Of a stretch of DNA of 49,402 bases, positions 27,533 to 35,814 are shown piece by piece. Position 1 is the stretch's first letter. Every line of letters begins with the position of its first letter. The DNA comes from Campylobacter troglodytis (GTDB lineage: Bacteria > Campylobacterota > Campylobacteria > Campylobacterales > Campylobacteraceae), in NCBI RefSeq assembly GCF_006864425.1, contig NZ_QHLI01000016.1:1-49402 (forward strand). Direction: 5' to 3'. The position numbers and the translations under genes were made by a program. A model generated the notes under the pieces. It did not search any database, was not told the origin of the DNA, and was given only the letters and a program-made list of their open reading frames with translations.

Positions 27533-28872
27533 GATTTGTATTGATTTTGGGGCTTTTTTTAAATTCACTACTTGCAAATGTATTTAGCCTAGAATATTAC
27601 GAGGCTCAAACCCAGCTTCTTAAAAAATTTGATATACAAAGTTCTTATCTTAGCGATCTAAGCTTTGTAGAAAACAAAGAAAATATCAAAAAACTTCACT
27701 CAAAGACCCTAGCTCACTCAACAAAGCATTATTATGAGTTTATACCTGCTATTAGAAAGATCATCAAGGAAAATGATCTGCCTGAGGAGTTTTTGTATCT
27801 AGCCATTGTAGAATCTGGCTTAAAGGCTAAGAGTTCATCAAGTGCAAAGGCTGTTGGCATTTGGCAATTTATGGAAAAAACCGCTTTAAGCTTGAATTTA
27901 AGAGTGGATAAATATGTAGATGAAAGAAGGGATCCCTTTAAGTCAACTCAGGCCGCGGCAAATTATCTTAAAGATTTAAAAAGCGAGTTTGGCAAGTGGT
28001 ATCTAGCCATACTAGCTTATAACTGCGGAAGCGGTAAGCTAAAACAAGCCATCAATGAAGCACAAAGCGATGATTTAGCCATCTTGCTTGATGAGGATAA
28101 AAAATACCTACCCCTAGAAACAAGGCTATTTATCAAAAAAATTCTCACCCTAGCCTTTCTAGCAAAGAATGAAAATTTTTTATTCGAACAAGATAGAGCC
28201 ATTAGCAATCTTAGCACAGTTAATGAATTTATCAAGGTTCAAGTGCCCTCAAGCGTATCTTTGAAAGAACTTTCACTTTTTGCAAGTTTGCCCCTCGATG
28301 AGCTAAAAAGATATAATCCTCATTTTAGATATGATTTTACTCCTCCTGGGCCAAATTATTATATGTATATACCGCTTAACAAGGGGCTTGATTTTGAAAA
28401 AAACTATGATCCTACGAAGTTAGCAAAGCTTGATATAAAAATTTCTGATACAAAAATTTACACAGTTAAGGCAGGTGATACCCTAACAAGCATAGCCAAA
28501 AAACACGGCATCACAGTAGCTGAGCTAAGAAAGCATAATAAAATAAAAAATGATCATTTAAGCCTTAAACAAAGATTAGCTATACCATCAAAACTTGCAA
28601 AACTTGAACTAAGCTACACCAAACAAAATAGCAAGGACCTACCAAAACTGGGTAAAAACTCAAAAATACAAAAATCACCCCCTCAAAAAAGCCCTCAAAC
28701 AAAAATTTACACAGTTAAAGCAGGTGATACCCTAACAAGCATAGCCAAAAAACACGGCATCACAGTAGCTGAGCTAAGAAAGCATAATAAAATAAAAAAT
28801 GATCATTTAAGCCTTAAACAAAAGCTAATCATTCCCATTAAGATGACAAAATATGCTAGGGTTACAAAATAA
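27529..28872 (+). CDS. mltD: MltD-like lytic transglycosylase, two LysM
   Basis: 447 aa periplasmic murein hydrolase. Signal peptide MRFVLILGLFLNSLLANVFS. The SLT domain (about 70-180) has catalytic Glu95 in LAIVESGLKAKSSS, then GIWQFM and AILAYNCGSGKLKQAI. Two C-terminal LysM modules (KIYTVKAGDTLTSIAKKHGI onward) bind peptidoglycan. They are identical for 40 residues and their DNA differs at one base in 123, showing a very recent duplication. A linker with KSPPQKSPQTK joins them. The start overlaps the tatD stop as ATGA. It matches the Cj0645 position. Confidence 0.92.
   Translation: MRFVLILGLFLNSLLANVFSLEYYEAQTQLLKKFDIQSSYLSDLSFVENKENIKKLHSKTLAHSTKHYYEFIPAIRKIIKENDLPEEFLYLAIVESGLKAKSSSSAKAVGIWQFMEKTALSLNLRVDKYVDERRDPFKSTQAAANYLKDLKSEFGKWYLAILAYNCGSGKLKQAINEAQSDDLAILLDEDKKYLPLETRLFIKKILTLAFLAKNENFLFEQDRAISNLSTVNEFIKVQVPSSVSLKELSLFASLPLDELKRYNPHFRYDFTPPGPNYYMYIPLNKGLDFEKNYDPTKLAKLDIKISDTKIYTVKAGDTLTSIAKKHGITVAELRKHNKIKNDHLSLKQRLAIPSKLAKLELSYTKQNSKDLPKLGKNSKIQKSPPQKSPQTKIYTVKAGDTLTSIAKKHGITVAELRKHNKIKNDHLSLKQKLIIPIKMTKYARVTK
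28451..28573 (+). repeat. LysM-coding direct repeat, unit 1
   Basis: 123 bp inside mltD, repeated at 28700-28822 with a single synonymous difference (GTTAAGGCAGG against GTTAAAGCAGG). The 126 bp between them encode the spacer. Confidence 0.9.
28700..28822 (+). repeat. LysM-coding direct repeat, unit 2
   Basis: Second copy of the 28451-28573 repeat. The pair is long and similar enough for slippage or recombination to delete or add a LysM module. Confidence 0.9.
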
Positions 28873-29053
28873 GCCTTTTGGCTGAATTTAAACTTAGCTT
28901 TGAATTTTAAGTGTAAATACGTTTTTGAATTTTAAGTGCAAAATTAGGTGTGGTTGAATTTAAGCACAGCTTCAATCTTAAAATTTAAAACTTTTTAGTA
29001 ACTACTTTTAAATCATAAGTTCTGTGAAATCCAAAGCCTAGCTAAGACAAATA

Positions 29054-29278
29054 GCTCTTTTTCAAAACAGTGTTGATTTGTCATTTTGAGCTTAGACTAG
29101 AAAGCCAAAAAGCTCTAAGCTTGTCATATTGAGGGAGTAAAACAACAAAAATATCTCTTTGAATTTAGAGTTTCTGATCACACGCTGGGAATGACAAGGG
29201 CTTAGAGTTTATTCATTGTCGTTTAGAATGACAAATATGGTATTTTATCTAAAACCAATAGTTTTTTAAAATAAAGCC
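29054..29278. repeat. MITE-like non-coding element, copy B
   Basis: About 225 bp in the 544-bp gap between mltD and rlpA. The right end, read in reverse, gives GGCTTTATTTTAAAAAACTA and TTTAGATAAAATACCATATT before TTGTCATTCTAAAC. This matches 17733-17785 of copy A at most positions. The left end GCTCTTTTTCAAAACAGTGT pairs with it imperfectly. Inside are two more TTGTCATnTTGAG motifs and an inverted GGGAATGACAAGG. There is no open frame. Confidence 0.6.
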
Positions 29279-29383
29279 AATAAAAATTAAATAACTTGTA
29301 ACAAAAAGCCATTAAAAAATTCAAATTACAAACAAAAGATCCTTTTAGCTAGGCTTATTAATTTAAATAAAATTTTTTTTTGT

Positions 29384-29389
29384 TACAAT
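29384..29389 (+). promoter_or_regulatory. Probable -10 box of rlpA operon
   Basis: TACAAT in TTTTTTTTGTTACAATTATGC, 27 nt upstream of the rlpA ATG and preceded by a T-rich tract typical of Campylobacter promoters. Confidence 0.55.
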
Positions 29390-29416
29390 TATGCAAAAAT
29401 TAATCAAGGTGTAGCT

Positions 29417-30241
29417 ATGCAAATTCAAACAAAGATAGCAAGAATTTTAAGTTTAAGCCTAGTGGTGCTTTTTCTCAGTGCTTGCGGGGCAAGCAAGGGT
29501 TCTCAGGGTAGCCTTGGAGGCTATTCAAGTAGGGATTTTAGAAGTGATAGAACTAGCACTTCCTCAAACGCCAAAGGCACTATGAAGCCTTATACCATCA
29601 ATGGCAAGACCTATTATCCCACTGTTGTGGAGGTTGGAGAAACAGCTGATGGTATAGCTAGTTGGTATGGACCTGGCTTTCACGGCAAAAAGACAAGCAA
29701 CGGAGAAACCTACAATCAAAACGCCCTCACAGCTGCCCACAAAACCCTACCTATGAATACCATTTTAAGAGTAACAAATCTCAACAATGGACAAAAAACA
29801 ACAGTTCGCATCAACGACAGAGGTCCCTTTGTGGATAATAGAATCATAGATCTCTCAAAGGCAGCAGCCTCTCAGATCAATATGCTACAAAGTGGCACAG
29901 CACCCGTTCGCTTGGAGGTCATAGGCTTTGGTGCCATTGATAAAAGCCACAATATCATAGAACAAAATGTGAATTTAGGCTCAAGCGGAGAGATAGTAGG
30001 AGGAGGTAGGGTCTATGAGGGCGGAGGCTTTATGGTTCAAATTGGGGCATTTAGGTTTGAAGAGGGTGCTAAGAGCATAGCAAATAAGTATCAAAAATAC
30101 CAAAACTACAATGCTGTTGTCAAAAATAGCCCAAAAGACGGCTTAAATAGAGTCTTCTTAAAGGGCTTTAAAAGCGAAGAAGAGGCAAAGGACTTTGCAA
30201 AAAGTGGGATCTTCACAGGTGCCTTTGTGGTAAGAGAGTGA
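29417..30241 (+). CDS. rlpA: Septal/rare lipoprotein A (RlpA)
   Basis: 274 aa lipoprotein: lipobox LFLSACG with Cys23. The double-psi beta-barrel (about 75-170) contains GIASWYGPGFHGKKTSNGE, ALTAAHKTLPM and VRINDRGPFVDNRIIDLS, with the His and Asp needed by lytic RlpA enzymes. A C-terminal SPOR domain (about 205-274: GGFMVQIGAFRFEEGAKS onward) binds denuded glycan at division sites. It begins a seven-gene run through mrdA. In C. jejuni the same gene is Cj0646. Confidence 0.93.
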   Translation: MQIQTKIARILSLSLVVLFLSACGASKGSQGSLGGYSSRDFRSDRTSTSSNAKGTMKPYTINGKTYYPTVVEVGETADGIASWYGPGFHGKKTSNGETYNQNALTAAHKTLPMNTILRVTNLNNGQKTTVRINDRGPFVDNRIIDLSKAAASQINMLQSGTAPVRLEVIGFGAIDKSHNIIEQNVNLGSSGEIVGGGRVYEGGGFMVQIGAFRFEEGAKSIANKYQKYQNYNAVVKNSPKDGLNRVFLKGFKSEEEAKDFAKSGIFTGAFVVRE

Positions 30242-30242
30242 A

Positions 30243-30725
30243 ATGATAGAGCTAATTTTCTTAGATGTAGATGGCTGTTTAACAGATGGCAAGATTATTT
30301 ACTCAGCAAATGGGGTTGAGCTTAAAGAGTTTAATGTCAAGGACGGTGCTGCCATTGAGGCCTGGCTTAAACTTGGCAAAAAGGTAGCCATCATCACGGG
30401 AAGAAATAGTGAGTGCGTAAATTTAAGGGCAAAGGATCTAAAAATAGATCTGCTTTATCAAGGGGTAAAGGATAAACTAGCTTGCGCTAAAAACATACTT
30501 AAAAGCTTGAATTTAAGCTTCTTGCAAAGTGCTGCTATAGGGGATTATTACAATGATCTAAGCCTTTTAAATGCCGTTGCTTACGCCTTTACCCCAAAGG
30601 ATGCTCATATAAGCGTTGGAGAAAGATTGAGGCTAAGAGGAGGAGAAGGGGCGATCTCCTTGATGATAGAAAGGCTTATAAGGCACAATAAAATGCAAAA
30701 GGAGTGGGATAAACTTTGGCTATAA
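30243..30725 (+). CDS. kdsC: Kdo-8-phosphate phosphatase KdsC
   Basis: 160 aa HAD-family enzyme that releases phosphate from Kdo-8-phosphate for LPS/LOS inner core synthesis. Motif I is FLDVDGCLTDG with nucleophile Asp8 and acid Asp10, motif II is AIITGRNS, and motif IV is AIGDYYNDLSLL. It has the cap-less short form. Spacing to rlpA is 1 nt. It is followed by lptC and lptA, so LPS core synthesis and export genes are translated together. Confidence 0.93.
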   Translation: MIELIFLDVDGCLTDGKIIYSANGVELKEFNVKDGAAIEAWLKLGKKVAIITGRNSECVNLRAKDLKIDLLYQGVKDKLACAKNILKSLNLSFLQSAAIGDYYNDLSLLNAVAYAFTPKDAHISVGERLRLRGGEGAISLMIERLIRHNKMQKEWDKLWL

Positions 30726-31216
30726 GGCTTTTTTCCACTTTGATGCTCTTTCTTTCTCTTGCCTTGGTTTTTATGAGTGTGCAAGATTTTTACTCCATAG
30801 AGCTAAGTCCAAATGAGCTTAATTTTAAAAACATCATAGCAAGAAATATAGATCTTTACGAGCTAAACTCAACTCAGATCAAGTCAAACTACAAAGCAGA
30901 TCAATGGACTAGGTATGAAACTAGGGATCTTTTTGATGAGGCTGTGATTCTTGGCTATGATTTTAATCTAAGCACGAAAGAGCTTGTGCTAGAAAAAACT
31001 GTAGCTATATTTAATGATGACACCATATATGAGGATCTAAATAAAACCAAAATCGAGGCTAAAAATTTGCTTTATGATAGGGTGAAAAAGGAACTTAGCA
31101 CCAATTTACCCTTTAAGGCTTATAAGGATGATGATCTTTTGATGGGTTCTTTTTTGCATTATGACTTAGAGAAAAAAAGGCTTAATATCCAAGGGGTTAA
31201 GGCGTGGTTAGAATAA
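30716..31216 (+). CDS. lptC: LPS export protein LptC-like
   Basis: 166 aa with one N-terminal membrane anchor (LFSTLMLFLSLALVFMSV) and a periplasmic beta-rich domain ending in HYDLEKKRLNIQGVKAWLE. LptC passes LPS from LptBFG to LptA. The gene starts with TTG at 30716, overlapping the kdsC stop by 10 nt, with GGAG 11 nt upstream; an internal ATG at 30740 is the alternative. Identification rests on topology and position between kdsC and lptA (Cj0648), since LptC sequences are poorly conserved. Confidence 0.75.
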   Translation: MAIRLFSTLMLFLSLALVFMSVQDFYSIELSPNELNFKNIIARNIDLYELNSTQIKSNYKADQWTRYETRDLFDEAVILGYDFNLSTKELVLEKTVAIFNDDTIYEDLNKTKIEAKNLLYDRVKKELSTNLPFKAYKDDDLLMGSFLHYDLEKKRLNIQGVKAWLE

Positions 31217-31662
31217 TATTAATATTTTCTTTGTTTTTTGTGTGCTTATTTGCTAAGCCTATAGAACTTAGTGCTGATCGCTTTTATGCAGATGAAAAAA
31301 GCGGGGAAAATGTATTGAGCGGAAATGTTGTGGTAAAAAAAGATCAAGACATACTACACTCAGCCAAGCTTTTAATCACCACAGATTCAAAAAGAAAGCC
31401 TACCAAATACAAGGCAAGTGGCAATGCTAGCTTTAATATCATCTTAAAGGACAAGCACTACAAGGGTGGGGGCAATGAGCTCATTTATGATGTCTTGCAA
31501 GATAGATATGAGATCACCGGAAATGCTTTCATACAAGAACTTGTCGAAAAAAGAAGGCTTTATGGGGATAAGATCATCATAGATAAAAAGCAAGAAAAAT
31601 ACGAGGTTATAAGCGATAAAAGTAAGCCTGTGAGATTTATTTTTGAGGTTGAGGAAAGATGA
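31204..31662 (+). CDS. lptA: LPS transport periplasmic protein LptA
   Basis: 152 aa. Signal peptide VRIILIFSLFFVCLFAKP, then a beta-jellyroll OstA/LptA domain: LSADRFYADEKSGENVLSGN, KASGNASFNIILKDKHYKG and LIYDVLQDRYEITGNAFI. It forms the periplasmic bridge for LPS between LptC and LptD. The start codon is GTG at 31204, overlapping lptC by 13 nt. The stop overlaps the engB start as ATGA. Confidence 0.85.
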   Translation: MVRIILIFSLFFVCLFAKPIELSADRFYADEKSGENVLSGNVVVKKDQDILHSAKLLITTDSKRKPTKYKASGNASFNIILKDKHYKGGGNELIYDVLQDRYEITGNAFIQELVEKRRLYGDKIIIDKKQEKYEVISDKSKPVRFIFEVEER

Positions 31663-32780
31663 TAGTAGAGGCTAGGTTTATCAAATCAGCAAGTAATATA
31701 AAAGAAGCCTTAAATGAAGATCTTTTGGAAGTAGCCTTTTTAGGCAGATCAAATGTAGGCAAAAGCTCTTTAATCAATGCCCTAACAGGACAAAAAAATT
31801 TAGCTAAAAAATCAGCCACTCCCGGCAAAACAAGGCTTATTAATTTTTTTGAGCTAACTTTTAGCTTAAGCCTTGATGATGCTTTGAATTTTGGCTTAGA
31901 TTTAAAAAAGCTTAATCTTTTAAATTCACAAGAAGGTTTGCATTCTAAGATAATAAATTTAAATGAGGCTATAAATTCTAGCTCAAAGTTAAGTAAGACT
32001 GTAAGTGCTAAGCTAGCCTCAAGCAAAATTACAAGCCTAAATGAAAACTTGAAGCTAAATTCAAAGGACACTGTGAATTTAAAGATAGACGAGGCTGTGA
32101 ATTTAAGGACAGATGAGCTTGTGAATTCAAAGGAAAATTCAAGCAAGGAGCCGAGTTTAAATGCAAATTCAAGGCCAAATTCAAAGGAAACTGTGAATTT
32201 AAATTCAAATAAAACTGTGAATTTAAATTTAAATTCAAATCAAACCCTCGCCTCACTATCAAGCTTAAATGAAAAAAAGATGAGGCTTAAAAAAATTGCA
32301 TCTTCTAAATCAAGCTGCAATTTAGAGGAAAAAGGCTTAAAATTCACGCCTACCTTAAATGGCGAGTTAAATCAAGCTAAGCTTAATTTAAAATTAAATT
32401 CAAAAGAATATAAAAATATAAGATTTAAGCTAGGCTTTGTGGATTTGCCAGGCTTTGGCTATGCTAGGATAAGCAAGGAAATTCAAAAGAACTGGGCTAG
32501 AAATTTGGATGAGTTTTTAAGATCAAGAAGCTCAATAAGGCTTTTTTTACACCTTATCGATTCAAGACACGAGAATTTAGAACTTGACTGTGAGATAAAT
32601 AAATATTTAAACTCAGTTAAAACCAAGGATCAAAAAATATCTAAAATCTTCACAAAAGCAGACAAGCTAAATCAAAGTCAAAGAACTAGATTAAAAGATG
32701 AATGCCTAGTTTCAGCCACAACAAAACAGGGACTAAAAGAGCTTAAAGTGCATATCATCAAACAAGTCTTAGGATCATAA
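31659..32780 (+). CDS. engB: Ribosome-biogenesis GTPase EngB with long insert
   Basis: 373 aa, against about 200 in relatives. This essential GTPase helps mature the large ribosomal subunit. G1 is VAFLGRSNVGKSS (K35), the switch I region is SATPGKTRLINFF, G3 is VDLPGFGYA with Asp262, G4 is TKADKLN and G5 is SATTKQG. Between switch I and G3, residues about 66-258, is an extra 180 or so residues of low complexity (LNSKDTVNLKIDEAVN, NSNKTVNLNLNSNQT). They are encoded by repeated GTGAATTTAAA and AATTCAAAGG words. All G motifs are intact and the frame is open, so the protein is probably made and functional with a looped-out insert. Confidence 0.9.
   Translation: MIVEARFIKSASNIKEALNEDLLEVAFLGRSNVGKSSLINALTGQKNLAKKSATPGKTRLINFFELTFSLSLDDALNFGLDLKKLNLLNSQEGLHSKIINLNEAINSSSKLSKTVSAKLASSKITSLNENLKLNSKDTVNLKIDEAVNLRTDELVNSKENSSKEPSLNANSRPNSKETVNLNSNKTVNLNLNSNQTLASLSSLNEKKMRLKKIASSKSSCNLEEKGLKFTPTLNGELNQAKLNLKLNSKEYKNIRFKLGFVDLPGFGYARISKEIQKNWARNLDEFLRSRSSIRLFLHLIDSRHENLELDCEINKYLNSVKTKDQKISKIFTKADKLNQSQRTRLKDECLVSATTKQGLKELKVHIIKQVLGS
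31860..32430 (+). repeat. In-frame AT-rich word repeats inside engB
   Basis: The DNA of the EngB insert is built from short direct copies of GTGAATTTAAA and AAATTCAAAGGA/AATTCAAGG, densest at 32050-32250. The same words fill intergenic gaps at 13.2-13.4 kb and 39.5-39.6 kb. Confidence 0.75.
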
Positions 32781-33287
32781 ATGCCAAAGCAAAGAAGATA
32801 TGCAAGCACTCAAAAGCACCGTTTTATAGATGGAGGCTATGTTTTTTGGGCAGCCTTTTTTGTGCTTTATCAAATTTTTAGCTCCATTTTTCCCTTGCCC
32901 ATCTTGCTTGGCTTCTTTTTTTGCTATACTTTAAGCTTGATTAAAGAAAGTGAGCTTAATCTTTACGATCTGGATTTTCGCTACTATTTTGCCCTGCTTT
33001 ATCTTTTATTCATTGACATTACTCACGATTTTTATCTTTTTTCATCCTGGATAGCCTTTTTTATCTTTTATTATTTTTTCGTAGATTGGCTAAGAATCAC
33101 CTTTAAGATAGGCAAACTTTTACCCATTTTTTTCACCCTTTGTGCTTACTTGATCTTTTATGTGCTTGATCAGATTCTATCCTATGTGGATACCTCTAAG
33201 CTTGATCTTTTAGGAAAAGAGTATTTTATCTACGCTCTTATTGAAGCCTTTATTTGCTTTTTTGTTTTCAAGGATAAATTAAGATGA
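32781..33287 (+). CDS. Polytopic membrane protein, MreD-like position
   Basis: 168 aa with about five hydrophobic helices after a basic N-terminus (MPKQRRYASTQKHRF). It starts directly after the engB stop and its own stop overlaps the mrdA start as ATGA. A small inner-membrane protein directly before PBP2 is where many bacteria have mreD, and C. jejuni has Cj0651 here. The sequence itself shows no motif that proves MreD. I infer a role in lateral wall growth from the coupling to mrdA. Confidence 0.7.
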   Translation: MPKQRRYASTQKHRFIDGGYVFWAAFFVLYQIFSSIFPLPILLGFFFCYTLSLIKESELNLYDLDFRYYFALLYLLFIDITHDFYLFSSWIAFFIFYYFFVDWLRITFKIGKLLPIFFTLCAYLIFYVLDQILSYVDTSKLDLLGKEYFIYALIEAFICFFVFKDKLR

Positions 33288-35071
33288 GAATGCGTTTGGT
33301 TGTAGGCTTTATCTTTTTATTTTTTGTCTTGCTTTTAAGTAGGGTTTATTATCTTAGCATCAAATCTAATGTATATTATGAAGAAATGGCAAAGCAAAAT
33401 GCCATAAAAACCCAACAAATCGCCCCAACAAGAGGGCTTATCTATGATAAAAATAACTTAGTCCTAGCAAACAACAACCTAGGTTTTAGCATCTCAATAA
33501 AGCCCTATCTTAGCATAAGAAAGAAAAATCAAGCCATCTTAGATGAGGAAATATCCATCTTAACTCAGTTTTTTCCAGATCTAAATGCAAGCATTTTGCA
33601 TAGAAATTACACGAAAGAGGATTCTTATTACAATCAAAACTTCATAGAAGTAATAGACTTTGTTTCTTATTATGATATGATTGTGCATTATTCTGAGCTT
33701 CAACTAAGAGAAAATTTACAAATCACTCCCATAGTAAAAAGATTTTATCCTTATAGCCACATAGCAAGTCATATACTAGGCTACATAGGCAAGGCAAATT
33801 TACAAGATATGAACGAAAACGAGCTAGCAAAGCTTACTAAATATGTAGGAAAAAGCGGCATAGAAAGACATTACAATGAGCTTTTACAAGGAGAAAGAGG
33901 AATTAGAGAGGTTAAGGTAAATGCCTTTAACAAAGAAATAGAAGAGCTTTTTTACCAAGAGCCTAGCTCAGCTGATCTTAAACTAACAATAGACATCAAG
34001 CTTCAAGAGTTTTTATCAGAGCTCTTCGCTCAAAATGCTGGTGCAGCGATAATTATGGACACTCAAAGCGGTGCCATCCTAGCAGCTGGAAGTTATCCTG
34101 AGTATGATCTAAATCCCTTTGTCTTAGGCATTTCAAACAAGGAGTGGCAAGATTTGGTAAATCATCCTGATCATCCTTTTACAAATAAAATGATAAATGG
34201 GCTATACCCTCCTGGTTCTGTTGTGAAGATGGGCGTTGGGCTTTCTTTTTTAAATTCAAAAAATATCAACAATGCTACGAATTTTGTTTGCACAGGAGCT
34301 GTTAATCTTGGAGGTAGGGATTTTAGATGCTGGAACAGAGGAGGACATGGGCATATGAATCTAAAACACGCCATTCAGCACAGCTGCGATGCGTATTTTT
34401 ACGAGGGAGCCTTGCGTGTTGGCATAGATACCATAAGCTCAACCCTTTCAAACATAGGCTTTGGAGCAAAGACAGGAGTTGATCTACCAAATGAATTCGT
34501 AGGCACAGTTCCAAGCAAAGAATGGAAACTTCGCCGCTACAACAAGCCTTGGTATAGGGGAGAAACCCTAAATACCAGCATAGGACAAGGAGATTTCCTA
34601 GTAACCCCTATGCAAATAGCCAAATACACAGCCCAAATAGCCTCAGGCAAAAAAATCACCCCTCATTTTGTCCAAGGTGCCAAGCAAGATGATGAGGAGG
34701 AGCTTTTTAACCCCTTTGAAAAGGCTCAGCTACCAGCCATAAGAGAGGCTATGCTTGCAGTAACGACAGAGCCAGGAGGAACTGCTTTTAGGTACTTTTA
34801 CGGACTTCCTTTAAGCGTGGCAGGAAAGACAGGAACAGCCCAGGTCATAGGCTTTTCTCAGGCTGAAAAGAAAAACATAAGAGAAAAGGATCTTGCATAC
34901 TATACAAGATCCCACACCTGGCTTACAAGCTTTGCTCCCTATAATAATCCAAAATTCGTAGTAACAGTTTTACTTGAACACGGAGGACGCGATATAGCCT
35001 CAGGTCCTCTTACAAGAAAAATTTATGAAAAATTAATAGAACTTGGCTATCTTGAAAAAGAAACAAAATAG
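33284..35071 (+). CDS. mrdA: Penicillin-binding protein 2 (elongasome)
   Basis: 595 aa. One N-terminal transmembrane helix (VVGFIFLFFVLLLSRVYY) and a dimerisation domain with APTRGLIYDKNNLVLANN. The transpeptidase domain has the SxxK motif PPGSVVKMG (Ser312, Lys315), the second motif HSCDAYF in place of the usual SxN, and AGKTGTAQV (K515-T-G). It crosslinks peptidoglycan during cell elongation with RodA/MreC. Family length is normal. It ends the rlpA-to-mrdA run, and an IS remnant begins 24 bp after its stop. Confidence 0.95.
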   Translation: MRMRLVVGFIFLFFVLLLSRVYYLSIKSNVYYEEMAKQNAIKTQQIAPTRGLIYDKNNLVLANNNLGFSISIKPYLSIRKKNQAILDEEISILTQFFPDLNASILHRNYTKEDSYYNQNFIEVIDFVSYYDMIVHYSELQLRENLQITPIVKRFYPYSHIASHILGYIGKANLQDMNENELAKLTKYVGKSGIERHYNELLQGERGIREVKVNAFNKEIEELFYQEPSSADLKLTIDIKLQEFLSELFAQNAGAAIIMDTQSGAILAAGSYPEYDLNPFVLGISNKEWQDLVNHPDHPFTNKMINGLYPPGSVVKMGVGLSFLNSKNINNATNFVCTGAVNLGGRDFRCWNRGGHGHMNLKHAIQHSCDAYFYEGALRVGIDTISSTLSNIGFGAKTGVDLPNEFVGTVPSKEWKLRRYNKPWYRGETLNTSIGQGDFLVTPMQIAKYTAQIASGKKITPHFVQGAKQDDEEELFNPFEKAQLPAIREAMLAVTTEPGGTAFRYFYGLPLSVAGKTGTAQVIGFSQAEKKNIREKDLAYYTRSHTWLTSFAPYNNPKFVVTVLLEHGGRDIASGPLTRKIYEKLIELGYLEKETK

Positions 35072-35094
35072 ATATTTTGCTTTTTTTCAAATAA

Positions 35095-35596
35095 GGATCA
35101 ATTAAACTTAAAGCTTTTTAAGTTAAAGCCTATGAAACATAAAAATTTGTTTTTGTATTTCGCTAAAGGGAAATTTGAAAGCATTTTTTACTTAGCCTTT
35201 CGTCTCTCCCTTTGTAAGAAGTCCTAGGTTTAGAGGCGAAAAAATTGCTGAATTTTGTCAAATTCCTCATCAATGTTTGTGTAAGATTTTCAAAGAACTT
35301 CGCATTTTGATAGCCAAAAAATGCGAGAGGTTTTCTAAAATAAATGGTAAAACACTCTAAAAACTAGTTTGCACACTCGCAAAATCATATCAATGAAACT
35401 GTGAATTTTTTAGCTTCGCACTCTTGCAACTGCAAACAAAAAAAGCCTTGCAAGGTTTAAATTTGCTAAATTCAATGGCTAAGAAAATTTTAGCCTTAAC
35501 TTAAAAAACAAAATTAATACAAAAATTTTAAGACAAAATTCTCATCAAAATTTACCAAAATTGATAAGGCAAAATCCTCTTAAAGTATATTGAGCC
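35095..35596 (+). mobile_element. Decayed IS1595/ISXO2-like element, copy 3
   Basis: 502 bp between GGATCAATTAAACTTAAAGC at 35095 and GTATATTGAGCC ending at 35596. Plus-strand relics: MKHKNLFLYFAKGKFESI at 35132, LIAKKCERFSKING near 35310, then an internal deletion joining to KTL-KLVC/HIN-type 3' sequence and a degenerate GQNSHQNLPKLIRQNPL end. The flanks TCAAATAA (35087-35094) and TAAGATAA (35597-35604) match at six of eight bases, a probable eroded target duplication. It lies in the 743-bp gap between convergent mrdA and queA. The rest of the gap is AT-rich filler with no gene. Confidence 0.8.
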
Positions 35597-35814
35597 TAAG
35601 ATAAATACCGTTTTAAAAAGCGTCAAATAAACATTTAGCTACTTGCATTAAAAAGTGCTTAGCTTGAATTTAAAAAGCTTTAAGAGTATTTGACTTATTA
35701 AAGCTTGAATTTTTTTAAATTCATAAACTCACTCAAAGGCAAAACTCACAAAATCTAACTTAAACTGTCAAGATAAAATTCAAAAGATAAAAACTAAGGC
35801 TCAATTTAACAACG

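Noticed and set aside
28451-28822. Regularly spaced repeats as a CRISPR array
   Set aside because: Only two 123-bp units, both coding in frame for LysM domains inside mltD, with no further repeats or cas genes.
31637-32262. Long minus-strand frames opposite engB
   Set aside because: They are by-products of the AATTCAAA/TTTGAATT words, which are stop-free in several frames; the plus frame carries intact GTPase motifs.
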